A stretch of DNA of 64,000 nucleotides from Triglochin maritima. Taxonomy: Eukaryota; Streptophyta; Magnoliopsida; Alismatales; Juncaginaceae. Each line of letters starts with the position of its first letter. Position 1 is the first letter of the stretch. The DNA lies in the NCBI GenBank assembly GCA_963682175.1, contig OY821771.1, positions 39,948,201 to 40,012,200 on the forward strand, written 5' to 3'. Of the stretch, positions 34,857-48,700 are shown in pieces. The notes under the pieces were generated by a model that was given only the letters and a program-made list of their open reading frames with translations, ran no database searches and was not told the origin of the DNA. Made by a program: the position numbers and the translations under genes.

Positions 34857-36729
34857 TCAATGCTGTTTCCGTTGATACAGTGAATAACCAACTAAAGCAG
34901 ACATAACAAACGTCCATAAAACCTGTGATGATGGTAAAATGATAGAGTAAAGTAGAGCTTAGAATTAAATAAAACGAAGTGTTTGAAAAGTACCATGTTA
35001 ACAGTATTCCATTTCTCAAGCTTTCTGATTCTTGACTGCATATCTTCAATAACTTCAGCATCGGTTAGTGGTGAGGTTAGTGGTGAAGTTTCTCTACCAT
35101 TGGAGCTTTCTAAGCTGGAGCTTCTTCCCTGTAGGATTCCAATGATCATCAGCATTGCAAAAGCTACAAGATACAACTGAAAGTAATTTCATTGATCTCC
35201 AATAGCAAAAGCATGAAATTTCAGAGGCATAACCAGAATACTAATAAGCTCCCCTGAACATTGAAAAAAGACATTACAGCCAAAAATTCATGAATAGGAA
35301 ACTCAACTTCTTTTCAACCTATGATATTGAAATTTCAGATATAAAAAATTAACTGCATGAGTTTGATGATAAAACTTTTAAATAGGTGCATCATCATCGT
35401 CATCAATTACTTGTAACAAGCATACCCCATGCATAGGAAGGAAACAAGGTGGAATCAATTCACACGGACATTAGAATTGTTCCTAAATGTATAACTATTA
35501 TCAGCAATCATTTTCAAATATATCAAGAGCTTGAATGCTATTTGGTTTCTTTATGCTTCCAAACAAAGAAAGTATTAAAGCTGACACTACCTGTGATTGA
35601 ATAAACTCCACTAGTTCTTGCAGCTTCTTAGCTTGCTGACTGTGTATACCAGAGTAACTTCTTTCAGATTCCGGTAACTTTTCAAGAATGATTTGCAGAT
35701 AAGTCTATAATAAAAAGTATAAATTAGCAAAAACCTTATTTGATTGTTATTATTGGTCAGAACATTTTCTGAAAACAAGCTGCCAGAACATGCAAGTGCG
35801 TGTTGAGTCTTGACCTCATGAAAATCAATAAATACAAAGAAATGTCATTGGGAATCATTGATGAAATAAAATTATCTACGCTACAGTGTCCAAGCAATCA
35901 TTAAGTTCAGTTCAGGTAATATTCCACAAATCAAGAAATAAACCAGAAAACATTCGATAAAGATACGTGGACCAAAAAATAGAACATGACTCTGAGAGAG
36001 CAAATGGGGAAAATTGGTAATGTGACTGCACATGTACATCAAAGGCGCATTATCTAATGTAGAAGGATTTTGTATTGGTTTACAATCCATGAAGTGGTTA
36101 AAAAAATTGCATGTTCTTTATCCAGGATATGCTACTACAACACCTTATACGCTTTAATATAATAAGTATGCACTAGAGAAGTGTAATAGTCTGCTAATCA
36201 CTTTTGACGACCATTGGGTAGTTTAAAAAGATCATTATCATATTGAATAAATAATAATCATGATAAATGAGATGTTAGTTATATTCTAGGTGTAGTCATA
36301 TGGGTGGTTTTTGGTAGAGTACAACAACAACAAAGCCTTTAATACCAAACTAGTTGGGGTAGGCTAGAAATGTAACTCCAAGGAGTCACGGAATAAAAAC
36401 AAAAACAAAACAAAAAATTAGCCACCGGCTAGAGAAAAGATTTGTCGAACTTCAGCCCAACGGCTCTTTTCTCTAGAATCTAGTCGTTGGCTCATGTGTG
36501 CCAACAACTAGATTTTGTTGTTATTATTATTATTATTATTTATTTTTAATCTCCTCTCATTCAGAACCCCATAAATAGCCCCGAGTAATAGGTGGAATCT
36601 TGACTGATAATTTACAATCATGTTCTAATAACGCAATGCAAGCTCATTCCTAATTCCTTTATGTTTCTTTAAAATAATTCATGTAGCTCTTTTTTTCAGG
36701 CCCAAAACATCCTAGCTAATAGAATTTTT

Positions 36730-36776
<47 letters not shown>

Positions 36777-39700
36777 GTACATGAAAGGAATGTAATTATA
36801 TGTATAACATGATTTATTATAACAATACACAACTCAGTTACCGTAAGACGAGATCAATAATTTTTGAGATTTGAGAAGGTAATATGATAACAGAAATATG
36901 TTAATATATTAACACACAAGATAGTTCATTATATAATATGCAAGTTCCTTATTGTAAATAAGAAATACATAATGTTTTCAAAGGTAATGCAATGATACAA
37001 AATATACTGATCTATTGATCTTGGACATATGTTAGATTAATTGGATTGCAACAAGCAAAATAGGAAACCTAAAAAAATAGAACTAAGGTGGAGAGTGGAT
37101 TTACATTTGAGTGCTATAGATAATATCAATACTGTGAAACCTCAAAAAAGGGTCTATTGTGTATAATTGAAGAATAGAAATCTTGGACAAGTGTTAGATT
37201 AATTGGATTGCAACAGGCAAAATAGGAAAGCTAAAAAAATAGAACTAAGGTGGAGAGTGGATTTACATTTAAGTGCTATAGATAATATCAATATTGTGAA
37301 ACCTCAAAAAAGGGTCTATTGTGTGTATAATTGAAGACTAGAAGGGAGCTAAACATGATGGAAGTTTGAGATATATGATGGAAGAGGGGTTTTTTCAACA
37401 GTCAGAATCAAACACTAATACTAAATTTGGTTATTGAAATTCTTTAAGTAGGGCAAGAGAATGCTAAGTTTTTCATGCCTAGCTACATGCTTGATGCTCA
37501 AAGAACTGATCGTAATCTCTTCAGTGTTAAGCATGAAAATGCAACAGAGCAAGCGAGAAACCTTTGTGGTATATGAACCATCTAAGGTGAGAATTGAAGC
37601 AGCATCAGCCACCACTTCTTTATTTGTGCCTTTTATTTGAAGGTATGGCCCTTCCACACCTTGCAAATGGTCAACTTCAACAAGAATCTGGCAAGAACAA
37701 TGCAGAAAGAAAATAATAGTGAATAATTTCCCATTAACTCAAGCATAAACAGTTTGCAGATAAATGGTGAAGTGGCAGCTGCAATGTACATAAATAAAAA
37801 TACTTCTCTACAAGGTAGAACAGGATGTATGCTTGTATATGAGATTATAAAAAAGAGAAATAATAATGTGCAGGGTGGCATGCGACAATAATCCAAACAC
37901 AAACCTTTCCATCTTGGTAGATTAGTGCTGAGGCTTCAATGAATGCAACAGCTTGATACCTACAACAGAAAAGGTAAACGCACAAAAAGTGTATGATATA
38001 TATCAAGTCGATATTATTGAATAAAAAAATAGTTGATGGAACACTTTTGAGGTAATGGAACCAAGCATGAGTCAATTTGAAGTTCTAAACATGGCTTAAT
38101 CCAAATTTCCAATGAAAATGGAAAAACAATTACAATTTTTTCATTACTTATTTTAGACTCATTATCCTGCTTTTTAGGATATTAGGATCAGTATTTTAAA
38201 GGGGGGAAACTGCCTTGAAGTCACACATTTGTTCCTTTAGTAATCAAGCATGGCTCCAATCCTTCACATCAAATTTCAATTTTTTTTGAAAAGAAACTAC
38301 AAGACATTTTATCGTGATCTCTCTCTATTCTTGGAATGCCGACCAAAAGATTTCATGTTAACAGTATAGCCATAATACCTGTAGTAAAACAACAAAACAT
38401 TTAAATCTTTATATGAGCCCAATATATTATATTCACCTGCATAGTGTGCACATGCAATAAATGCCTAAATCCTCGTCAAAAGTCTTAAGCCAAAATTTTG
38501 CATTCAGTGACATTTTGCATTCAATACTTCAGTATTTTACAGAAACTTCATCCAGTTACAAATTTCTAGCACTTGAGAACCAAAAAAATCAACCACAAAC
38601 AAGAACTTCAATTCTACTGTGCTGAGAGACCATTCAGTGACAATAAAATAATAAATATTAAAAGGGAAAAAATTGTATTTTTACTTGATGCATAATCGCT
38701 AAGAATGAAAGCCAGTCCACTACAAGAGTATTAATTCTAATGCACTGTGCTTTCTTCATAAAATGACAAGAAAATAAAAGGTGATACTAAGAAACAACTA
38801 TTTTCATTCAGAAGTGGAATTTCAGAACTTTGTGTCCTGAGAGTTATCATCTTAACAAGAAAAGAGCACCAAAAGTAACAACAAACTTCAAGTTTTGATG
38901 AACAGAAATACACTACTTACCCAAGTTGAAGAAGACCAGCAACAGTTCGTACGCTGATATCAAAATCAACCTTCGGCTGTAAAATGAAGTTCCCTTCTCG
39001 TATAGGCTACTATGCATAAAAAGTGAGATGACAAATGTCAGTCTACATCATAAGCATGTTAGCTAAAAAACAGCCTATGATATTCTGACCTCCCTTATTA
39101 GCAGTGCAAATCTTCCTTCACATATTCTAACTCGTATACACTCATTTTCTTCTAGCTTTCCATTAGAAGGTGTCCCAGGAAGCTTCAAATATATGTCCGT
39201 AAAATTTTGAACAGAATTACATGCCTTTCCAAGATCAAGAACTTGATTTATGTCCTGGTAAGTAACCTATGGAAGACCCAAGCAGATGTAAGTTTTGGTT
39301 TTTGAAAACAAGTAAACTTTAGCGAGCTGAGATATCCGTACCTGCTTGCTGCTTTTAAGGACAAACAACGAGCTTTCTGGGGAAAGAACGGGATCGAAGT
39401 CATTCCGAATCTTGAGCTACAACAAACAAGGGAAGGTTTAGCAAGTAGATGGTATGTAATACAGCAAAGGGTGATTCCAACAAAATAACATCATATCAGG
39501 AACTACACAAATTCCACTGTATAAGAAATTGCACAGGCTGCAATATAATGTGTAAGATAACATGATGCACTCAAAGAAAGTGATCCTATATACCAACATG
39601 AGCATGAACAAGATGGGGCTCAATATGTTGCTGGAACATTGGAAACACTGTTGTCATAATCTCATCTTCAGGTATAGAACATCCAACCCGACTCTTGTCC

Positions 39701-42700
39701 CTTTGAACCCTAGCAATAAGATGAGAATGAACACCACCAACCTGTGAAGTTTAGAATTTCAGAATTTGATTGGAAACATAATAACTTGAAGGTGAGGAAG
39801 AAAAGGTATATCTGAAGTGGGAACAGATGCTTACAACAGCTATCCATAGATCAAGTGTTTTCCGTATTTCAGGATGGAGAGCATATACACCTTCAAAAAT
39901 TATCTGGCAAGTAAAATTTAAAAATAAGACATTAATAGAGCAAAAGTGTTCAAAGTTCATCATCTCTTTTCTTTTTTGGAGGGATGTAATGATCACCATA
40001 AACACACCTAAGAAAAAAGCATGTCAATTTAATAACAGGGAGAAAGGTGAAACTCTGCAATTGCAAACCATGGTTAAAACACATCATGGAACAATCATAC
40101 ACAATAAGAAATACAGACTTTCACATTATAGACAATGATATAAATTGTACGAAATACAGAATATAGGGCCCACTCTGATAAAATTCTTCATTTAATTGTT
40201 GATTTGGAATGGTATCTATATGACCGAATCGGGTAGTGTAAAGAACTAACCTCAATATTTAGCCTTATGAATACAAAAGGATAACTGTAGCAGAAACATT
40301 ATATTTAGGCATTTAGCGGCACAAGAGTAGCAGGGTAACAGTGCATTCTACAACGTGTAAACCATGCCAGTCATATTAAAATTGGGAATATAACTTGGAT
40401 ATCTAATTTAATACCCTCTTGCTCATTTGTAAAGGCATGGCACTCAATGGGAATCATCAACACAACTACGTTGGACCCCTTAAAAGTAAGACAGTGAGGC
40501 ATCATTTGGTGCACCTACAGAGACAGGTTGAAGAAAAGGCAAGGGAAACCATGGACACTCTTAGAGCCAACCTTTTTTCCCTTCTTTAAGACAAACATAT
40601 TGTACTATTTTTTTATTCAAAATGATGAAATGAATTAAATGGAATACAAGTTTTATATTTATACTATAATAGTCACTTCAATTAAATGTGAAAGACTTGC
40701 CAAATATCATACATGATACATGGTTAGCATATTGCACGTGTTAGGAAGAAGAAAAGCTTTTGGGGATGCACCGTAGTAGAGATGGAGAATCAGAAACATG
40801 AAGTAGAACTTTAACCATAAAATACAGATGCCAAAGATTTAAGTCAAAGCCACCATATGTAAAAAAACATGTGTAACTGAAGGTGATCAGTGAAAAGTGA
40901 AAACTGTAAACAGCAGGGTATGCATCTCCTATCTGCTCTGGCCCTTCTACCATGTTTACGTATTGTTGAAACTGGCATTATGGCATATATGAATAGAATT
41001 CCAAAGAAAACAAAATGTAATAACCCTTGAAACTATACACTCTAGACTAGCTTCAGTGCAGCTTATGTGTCCTTTAAATTTTGAGAATAGAAAATCAGAT
41101 AAGGAAAAGGACGGGTGTATAAAAGGTCTATCCATTAGCCCAGTATTTATACATTATTTTTAAGAAGTAAAAACCACACCATATCATATTAGTCTTGTTT
41201 ATGCTCATGATTTTATGTGGCTTGATGAAAAAACACTCTCCAGGTAAGTTCTCATTAAGACATGCCCAGAAATTGTGAGAATAATTTTCTGCAAAAATGA
41301 TGGTAATACTTATAAAAGAAATCATAATAGAAGCCTGATGTGCACAATTTGAAAGAGGAAGAGGGGGGTGGAACAAAGAAAAAATGGAGTTTCGCGTAAT
41401 GATGGCCACACAATCACCACCACAAGTTTAAAAGCCATGGAAAATCCAAACTTAAACATGGTTAAAGTACAGTGAGATCATCTACATTTGGAAGGACAAG
41501 TTAAAAGGTTGTGATCCATACCACGCCACAATCCTCAGAAACTTGCACGTCTTGAAATCCACGTCTGCTGCAGTTCTCAAAGTCAAAGTAAGGCACCTTT
41601 GTTCTATGATGGCTCCTTATGTCTGCTATATTCTGCATAGAATAGGCCAATGAAGAAATCAATATTTTCACAAATCATTTGCCTATCCAAATCAATAACA
41701 AAACAGTACAGTCCACTCCAAATAATGTAAAAAAATCACGAAAAAAGAAAAAGAAGCATTAACAACAACAGAGAAGCCTCCGGTGGTGTTATTACTGGCT
41801 CTCTACTTTTTATTTATTTGCTCTTAGATATTTAGTGTTAATTTTGTATATGAAATAACTTTAGCATTTTTGGGATCCTTTTTCTAACCTTTCTCCATCT
41901 TAGTAATAACAATTGCAGAATCCTGTGTAGTACTGTAGTGTGTACTATTGATTTGCATGTACTTCTGAGTGCCTTCTAAAGTGGCTGCAACGACAATTAA
42001 TATGACCTCTTAGAGTAGTTGCTTTTTTCTTTATTTTCCTTTCAAGGTTACTTTTTTGTATTTTACTTCTTCCTGTTGGTGCCCCAATACTCCAATAGGC
42101 TGAACCATATAACACTTCCTCTTAATGTTGACATTTCGGTTTTATAGACTAATAAAGACAGGAAAGATTCTCAAGAAGCTGAGCATATCAAGGTGGTCTA
42201 AAATGCATATAAATCAGTGACATAGAAAGATGAATATGTAGGTTACAGATAAGAAAAGAAAAACATGTCTTCCTCCATCAAATGTGCATGTACAAAATAT
42301 GTAAAGATTCACTAATAGTGCATACCTTTGACAACAAGGGTAGGTCAAGGGCACTAAAGTCATCATACTTCAAGACCTTCACCTTCTCGGACTTATAGTA
42401 ACTTTCTAAAGAAATTACTTCACAACCGATAATGTTTGCCATTTTATGAGCCAAACTAGTTTTCCCAGAACCACTTGGACCTCCTGAAGAAATTATAGTT
42501 ATTAATCGTTACTCTAAAAATAAAAGAAAATAACGAGTCACGCTGAATGCCAAAAATTAAACCTTCAATGTTAGCACTTGAAGATAAACACAATAAAAAA
42601 CTCACAAATCTAACAAATTCTTATGTGATATGAAGAAGAAATGAAGAGTGATAATGATGAGCTTACATTGACATTTTTTATTGGAAGCATAGAATTGTGT

Positions 42701-45700
42701 GGATAACTATAAATTGATAATCTTCATGGCGGACAGTTAAATGATACAAACATCCCTCTTCATTGGAAACATCAAACATGTAAGCAAACTCAGAAGGGAG
42801 TATTTCCTATGAATGCAACTACTTATCGGAACCCTACAAAATTCCTTATATTTTGGGTGGAGTATTAAAATTATCACTTCCATCTATTACAGAGTTGAAT
42901 ACCAACACCAATATACACATTTAAAATGCATATTATCCCTTAAGGTGGGTGGTGCTATCTACTGTAATTTTTTCAGACCGAAGGCAGCACTATATCATCA
43001 CGGAAAAAGACATTTATGTTTTTATATTTGGACAACATTTGGGATCAAATTTTAGTTGACAAATTGAGTCAACTGCCAATCCTTTTGTATGTAAAAAAAT
43101 CACGAAAAAAGAAAAAGAAGCATTAACAACAACAGAGAAACCTCCGGTGGTGTTATTACTGGCTCTCTACTTTTTATTTATTTGCTCTTAGATATTTAGT
43201 GTTAATTTTGTATATGAAATAACTTTAGCATTTTTGGGATCCTTTTTCTAACCTTTCTCCATCTTAGTAATAACAATTGCAGAATCCTGTGTAGTACTGT
43301 AGTGTGTAATATTGATTTGCATGTACTTCTGAGTGTAGTACTGTAGTGTGTAATATCATTTTTGGATTATTGGTAAAATGATTATTGACAGCGAAGAACT
43401 TCAAAAATGATTGTTTGATAAAATACCCAAATCATTCAACCTCAAAAGTAAATCAAGGAGGTGAGTAGCTATCTTTACGACTTTACCTGATCTTTGAAGT
43501 CTTATGATAGGAAGGTTGCCACTTACGCAATGATCTTGGTACGTACTTTCAGGTTTAATACGAGGTGATTGCTGAGCAACTAAAACTTCAGGTCTCATTG
43601 TTTTGCAGGTCAGGTTTCATATTTGATCATTGGTCTAATCAGCAGGACACAACTCAACTAACTTTAACTCCTCAGTCAGAATCACTAATTTGTTAAAATA
43701 GATATCTCATCAACCCAAATCAAGACAGTATATGCTTGTTCACTTTTTTTTTTAAACAAAGACTTGAAAAGAACAATTGATAGAAGAATTATAAGTTAGA
43801 AATCCTTTGCTTTACATGATAAAGACAGGTTAACCAAAACACCAAATTAATGTGTAAACGTACTGCAAACTGCACAAATTGGTGTTGGTGATGTCATCTT
43901 TCAGTCATTGGACAACATTTCACTTTCACCATATTTGTCTATCTTAACAGCCAACATAGGCACGTTTGAGTGCACAATACTAATGTTATTTGCATTTGCA
44001 AAAAAAGGTTGCAGTTGTTGGCAATGAGTAAAGAATGATACTTATATTATTAAATAATTAAAATTTGTCTTAAGTGAAAAATCATTTGATTTGATCTAAT
44101 GGCATGCTGTTTGTCATTTTCGAAAGGCAAGAACTAGATTTTTTTTACATCGCAATTCGCAATGCTTAACATTACCGATTCCCACGATAATTGGAAAGCC
44201 TTTGTTCTCTAGAAGTGCCTGCCGAGGAAAAGAAGTGAATGTGAAAATACAAATTGAAAGTAAATATAGTTATTTCACAATAATCAATAACCTGAATTGC
44301 TTGAACAGAGAGAAGCAACCCTCTATCCAAATCATATGAATCTGGCATGGGTGCAAGATCTGAAACCCCTGGGGAGAAAAGGAATATGCAGTTTTCATCG
44401 AAAGGTATGAAAATATAAAATGCTAAACTTGCAAATCAAAGTTAATGATATACATTGCATGTTGTCAAGAAACCACCAAGTGAGTATAAGAACCTGAGGA
44501 CAGAAAATGCCATTTTGGTGCAACAATATCCATATCAGATTTTGTTGGAGATCGTGTCCAAGGCTGTGAAAGATCCTCAGATTTAGGGAGGACTCCCTCG
44601 ACACGGATTGGCTTTGGTGCCACCACCACTTTTTTTGGTTTAGCGGACTGGAGTTCACCAGACAAAGGTGGTGGTGTATTAAGCCGTGGTACCCCTGAAA
44701 ACCAAATTGATCATGTGGATGAAGAAAGAAAAGGCAGATGCAACTAGAGAACAGAAACAAAAGAACTGGTAATTCGGTAAATAAAGCATTATTAACAGAA
44801 ATAATAACCAGCATACCTTTACTTTCTAGGATCATTTCAAGATATGACTTGGTTATCCACGGACCGTTGATACCCATCTTGGCAGATTCAGTCCCTACAA
44901 CCTATACAAAGGAAAGAGGTCTTTCTTATGCACAATGCTTAGCAGCTAGATTAATAAATGAAATGTTATTGCATTTTAAATGTATAAATTCTTAACCACA
45001 AGAATCCAATGGACAGACTTAATCAGCATCTACTTTTAGGACCAAGTTAAAACAAATAGTCAAATTGAAATTTCTAGAGAATCCACAGAAAAGGACACTA
45101 CTAAATCTTGTTTTTTTTTCCTCGCGAACTCTTCTGATCTCCAGTGAACCTCTCAGTTAAATTCAACCCAGATGAAGTTCTGATCATTTGACAAAGGAAA
45201 AAGAACAAATAGATATTGTAATACTCAAAAACAAATCTGAAAATCCTTTTGATGGATAGAATCCATTATTTGAACGGGAATGAGCACAACAGGCTCTAAC
45301 AACCTATATAAACTACAGTACAACTTCCAAGATTCAATGAATTAATGTTTACAACATGAAATGTCAAATAAGTCCTACTTTGGAATATGTAAGCATCTTA
45401 TTGTGACATAAGAACAGGTAAGCATCTTATTTACAACATGTGATGTCAAATAAGTACTACTTTGAAACATGTAAAGATCTTGTACAAAATGGAACACCAA
45501 AAATCAGGTTGATACTTTAATAGAAGAATCAAGAATGTTTAGGCAAGATAAGCATCTTATTTACAACATGGTGATGTCAAATAAGTACTACTTTGGAACA
45601 TGTAAAGATCTTGTACAAAATGGAACACCAAAAATCAGGTTGATACTTTAAAAGAAGAATCAAGAATGTTTGGGCAAAATAAGGCTCGTACTTTTCTGTT

Positions 45701-48700
45701 TGAGCCCTTCAGTACCATGAAGGATTCATTGAGGGCATCTATGCTTTCCAGTGCAACCAAAAGCTGGCCGGTGTTTACTGTTATAGATGCACGCTTGTAA
45801 CTCACTACGACAATATAGCCCAAAGCAAGTAAACCTCCCAAAGTGGTTCGCCCAACCTGTCGGTAAAGATAAACATAAATACTTTGCATGTTTACATGCT
45901 ACTGTCACTCCACGAATATCTTAAATTACTCATAGACAAAACTGGGAAGTTGACCACCTAGAATCCACAACTTCTAGCCTAGATAACACTAAATTCAAAC
46001 AGCTAAATAAAAGACCAGGACTTCACGTGCCAAACAACCTCTCAGGAAAATGATGAAATAAAAGCGCCCCACAAACAAGAAAAAAAGTTTAGGATCCAGT
46101 GGAGATGATAAAAAGTATCTTTCGTTTCAAAAGCTCCAATTAATTAGTAAAATATCTCCTTAGGCAGTAATACTGTTTATTGTTGCTTAATGGGAGTATA
46201 TTTGTCTACATGGATATCCTCATTCAATTGGCACTTTCATCTCGACAAACACTTGTTTTTTCTCCTCACACTGAAGTCTGGAACTACCACCATACACCGC
46301 ACAAGTTTAAGAAGTCCAGAGAAAACTAAATTTTATGGACTACAACAAATCTGCAATATGACGTCATCTAAACACAGGGAAGTCTATGACAATGAACTTA
46401 GTGAATGAAGAAACTATTATGTTTAATTGCATGTGGATTGTCAAAAACTACCAACCTCAAACTCAGCTTTTGGTCGAATGATGAAATGTTTGTCAACGAT
46501 CCTTTGATCACCGAGAGATAAGTAGTACTTTATCCCACATTGCCGAACCTTTATCCATTCACTAATTCTCATTTCTTCACGTGCACTAGGCGGTCTTAGG
46601 TACATCTCAATGAAACTGGACAGCAGTGTCATGAATAATAATGCTCATGAAAACTTAGAAAACATACCAGAAATTAAAGTCCAAGAAATGACAATGAGTA
46701 TGGGACTTTTTAGGTGCTCACTTTTCGGTCTGAACTTTACTTCCATGTGACGACAAGGGCTTGAGATCAACAGGAGGCTGATTGGAATCAGAAAAATTGA
46801 TCAACTTTTTTGGGTCAGCCTTGTATGGTACATAAATAGAACTAAATTATCTAATAAACAGAAATCGTGAGGAACATACAGATGAATCCTACATAAAAAC
46901 AGACCAAAAAAATCATGTAAGGTAAATCTACATTCCAAACAGTGTTAGATTTTGTCTACATAATTTGCTATAGAATGAAAGGGTGATTTTATATAAACTA
47001 GAAGGGAGCTTTTGCATACCATATGTACAAATAAAGGATACCTACAATGTCCTAGAAGAACATAATTATGGAATATGACATTACAATAATGTCAGAGTGG
47101 CATGTCAGACCAAAGGCATTAGTAAAGATGTCAATAATGTTTCATGGCACAATTTCAGAAGAAAATTGACAGGGTAGAGGAAATAATGTGGTATTCTAGC
47201 AAGATGATCAAGTTATCCAACATAAAGATAAGTTGGAATTCGTGGTGCTCAATTGAATTAATTGCTCAATATAACAAGCTTATATCAAACCGCAAACCAA
47301 ACGGCTCTATGAAAAATCACATTCCTATATGATTCACCAATTTTTTATTAGGGATATACACAGTAGGATATAATAAATGAAGGATTTCAACAAATTTAAT
47401 ATGTCAAAACCAACATTAATGTCAGCAAAGCCTTGAAAGAGGATCCCACATTGAGCAGTGTAAGGGATAGGGTTGTAAACGTATTGGATTCAAGGAGAGT
47501 TGGGCTGACTGCAATCCTAATCTAGCGGTGTCAATGGATATCTAACAATCCATCTGTGTCCGAATCCAAATTTTAACCTTTTATCCGAGAAAAAGGTATC
47601 CATATACCTGTATTTGTACCAGAGATTAAATATCCATGAGTTCACTGAGTGAATGTGGATATTGGTGCATCCTCTCTTAATATTATCTGATTCGGAACAA
47701 ATAATCCGTAATAAAATATATTTATTCGTATATGTATTCGTATTTCCTTAAATAGTATCTATATATTTATGTATGTGTATATACATGCATATGTTTGTAT
47801 GCATTATGTACTATAAATCCAAAATAATTGGTAACATACATGTATTATGTATTTGAAAAGGTAATATACATGACACGTATTTTGGGATGTCAAATGGCCA
47901 CCATGCTTGGTTTAGTGGTAGCGAAGGATGAATCTTTCTTTGAAGTTGCTGGTTTGAACCACGCAATGTACATTTTTGGCATTGAAATAGCTAAATTGTT
48001 TGTCACATGCAGGATTTTTAGCGGATTTAAACCTCCTACACATTCTAGTCCCATGTCGGAGGATATCTTATGTTTCTCGTCAGTGACCATCTATAAAGGT
48101 GTGGGATGCACGAGGCTTTCTCATTGCTTCACTACAGTCTGCCACTATGCAGTTATGCTTGGGCTCTAGTTAATTCGGTTAGTCCTGAAACTGATATCTG
48201 CACTGATAAGGATTCTTCTTTTGAATTCGAATATTGATCGTATTCAATACATATCTGGCGGATACAGACTCAGATATCAGAGTTAGTATCCACTCGGATA
48301 TGTCTCCGAATTCGGATTTGAATATGATTAAAAAAAACGGATTCGGAAACGGATATAGGTGTATTCAATCTGAATCTGCTCTATTGACACCCCTATCCTA
48401 ATCAATTTATCCAAGATGATAACAGATGGGATCCAAGCCGTTATATAAAATCTCATCGGCAACCCATCCAATGATTCCCCTTCAGAGCAGATCGCAGATC
48501 TTAGGATCATTGCATATCCTAATCCAAAAATTTAGCAACCACCTATTAATTCATGGTAGTAAGAAGCATAGATAGTTAAATGAACCATTTCAATTCAAGT
48601 TAAATGAACCATTTCAATTTAGTCCATTGTGATCCAAAACCAAATATAGTAATGTCTGACTCCAATGGAGGGCATACAAGACTTATATAGGATTGTTAAA

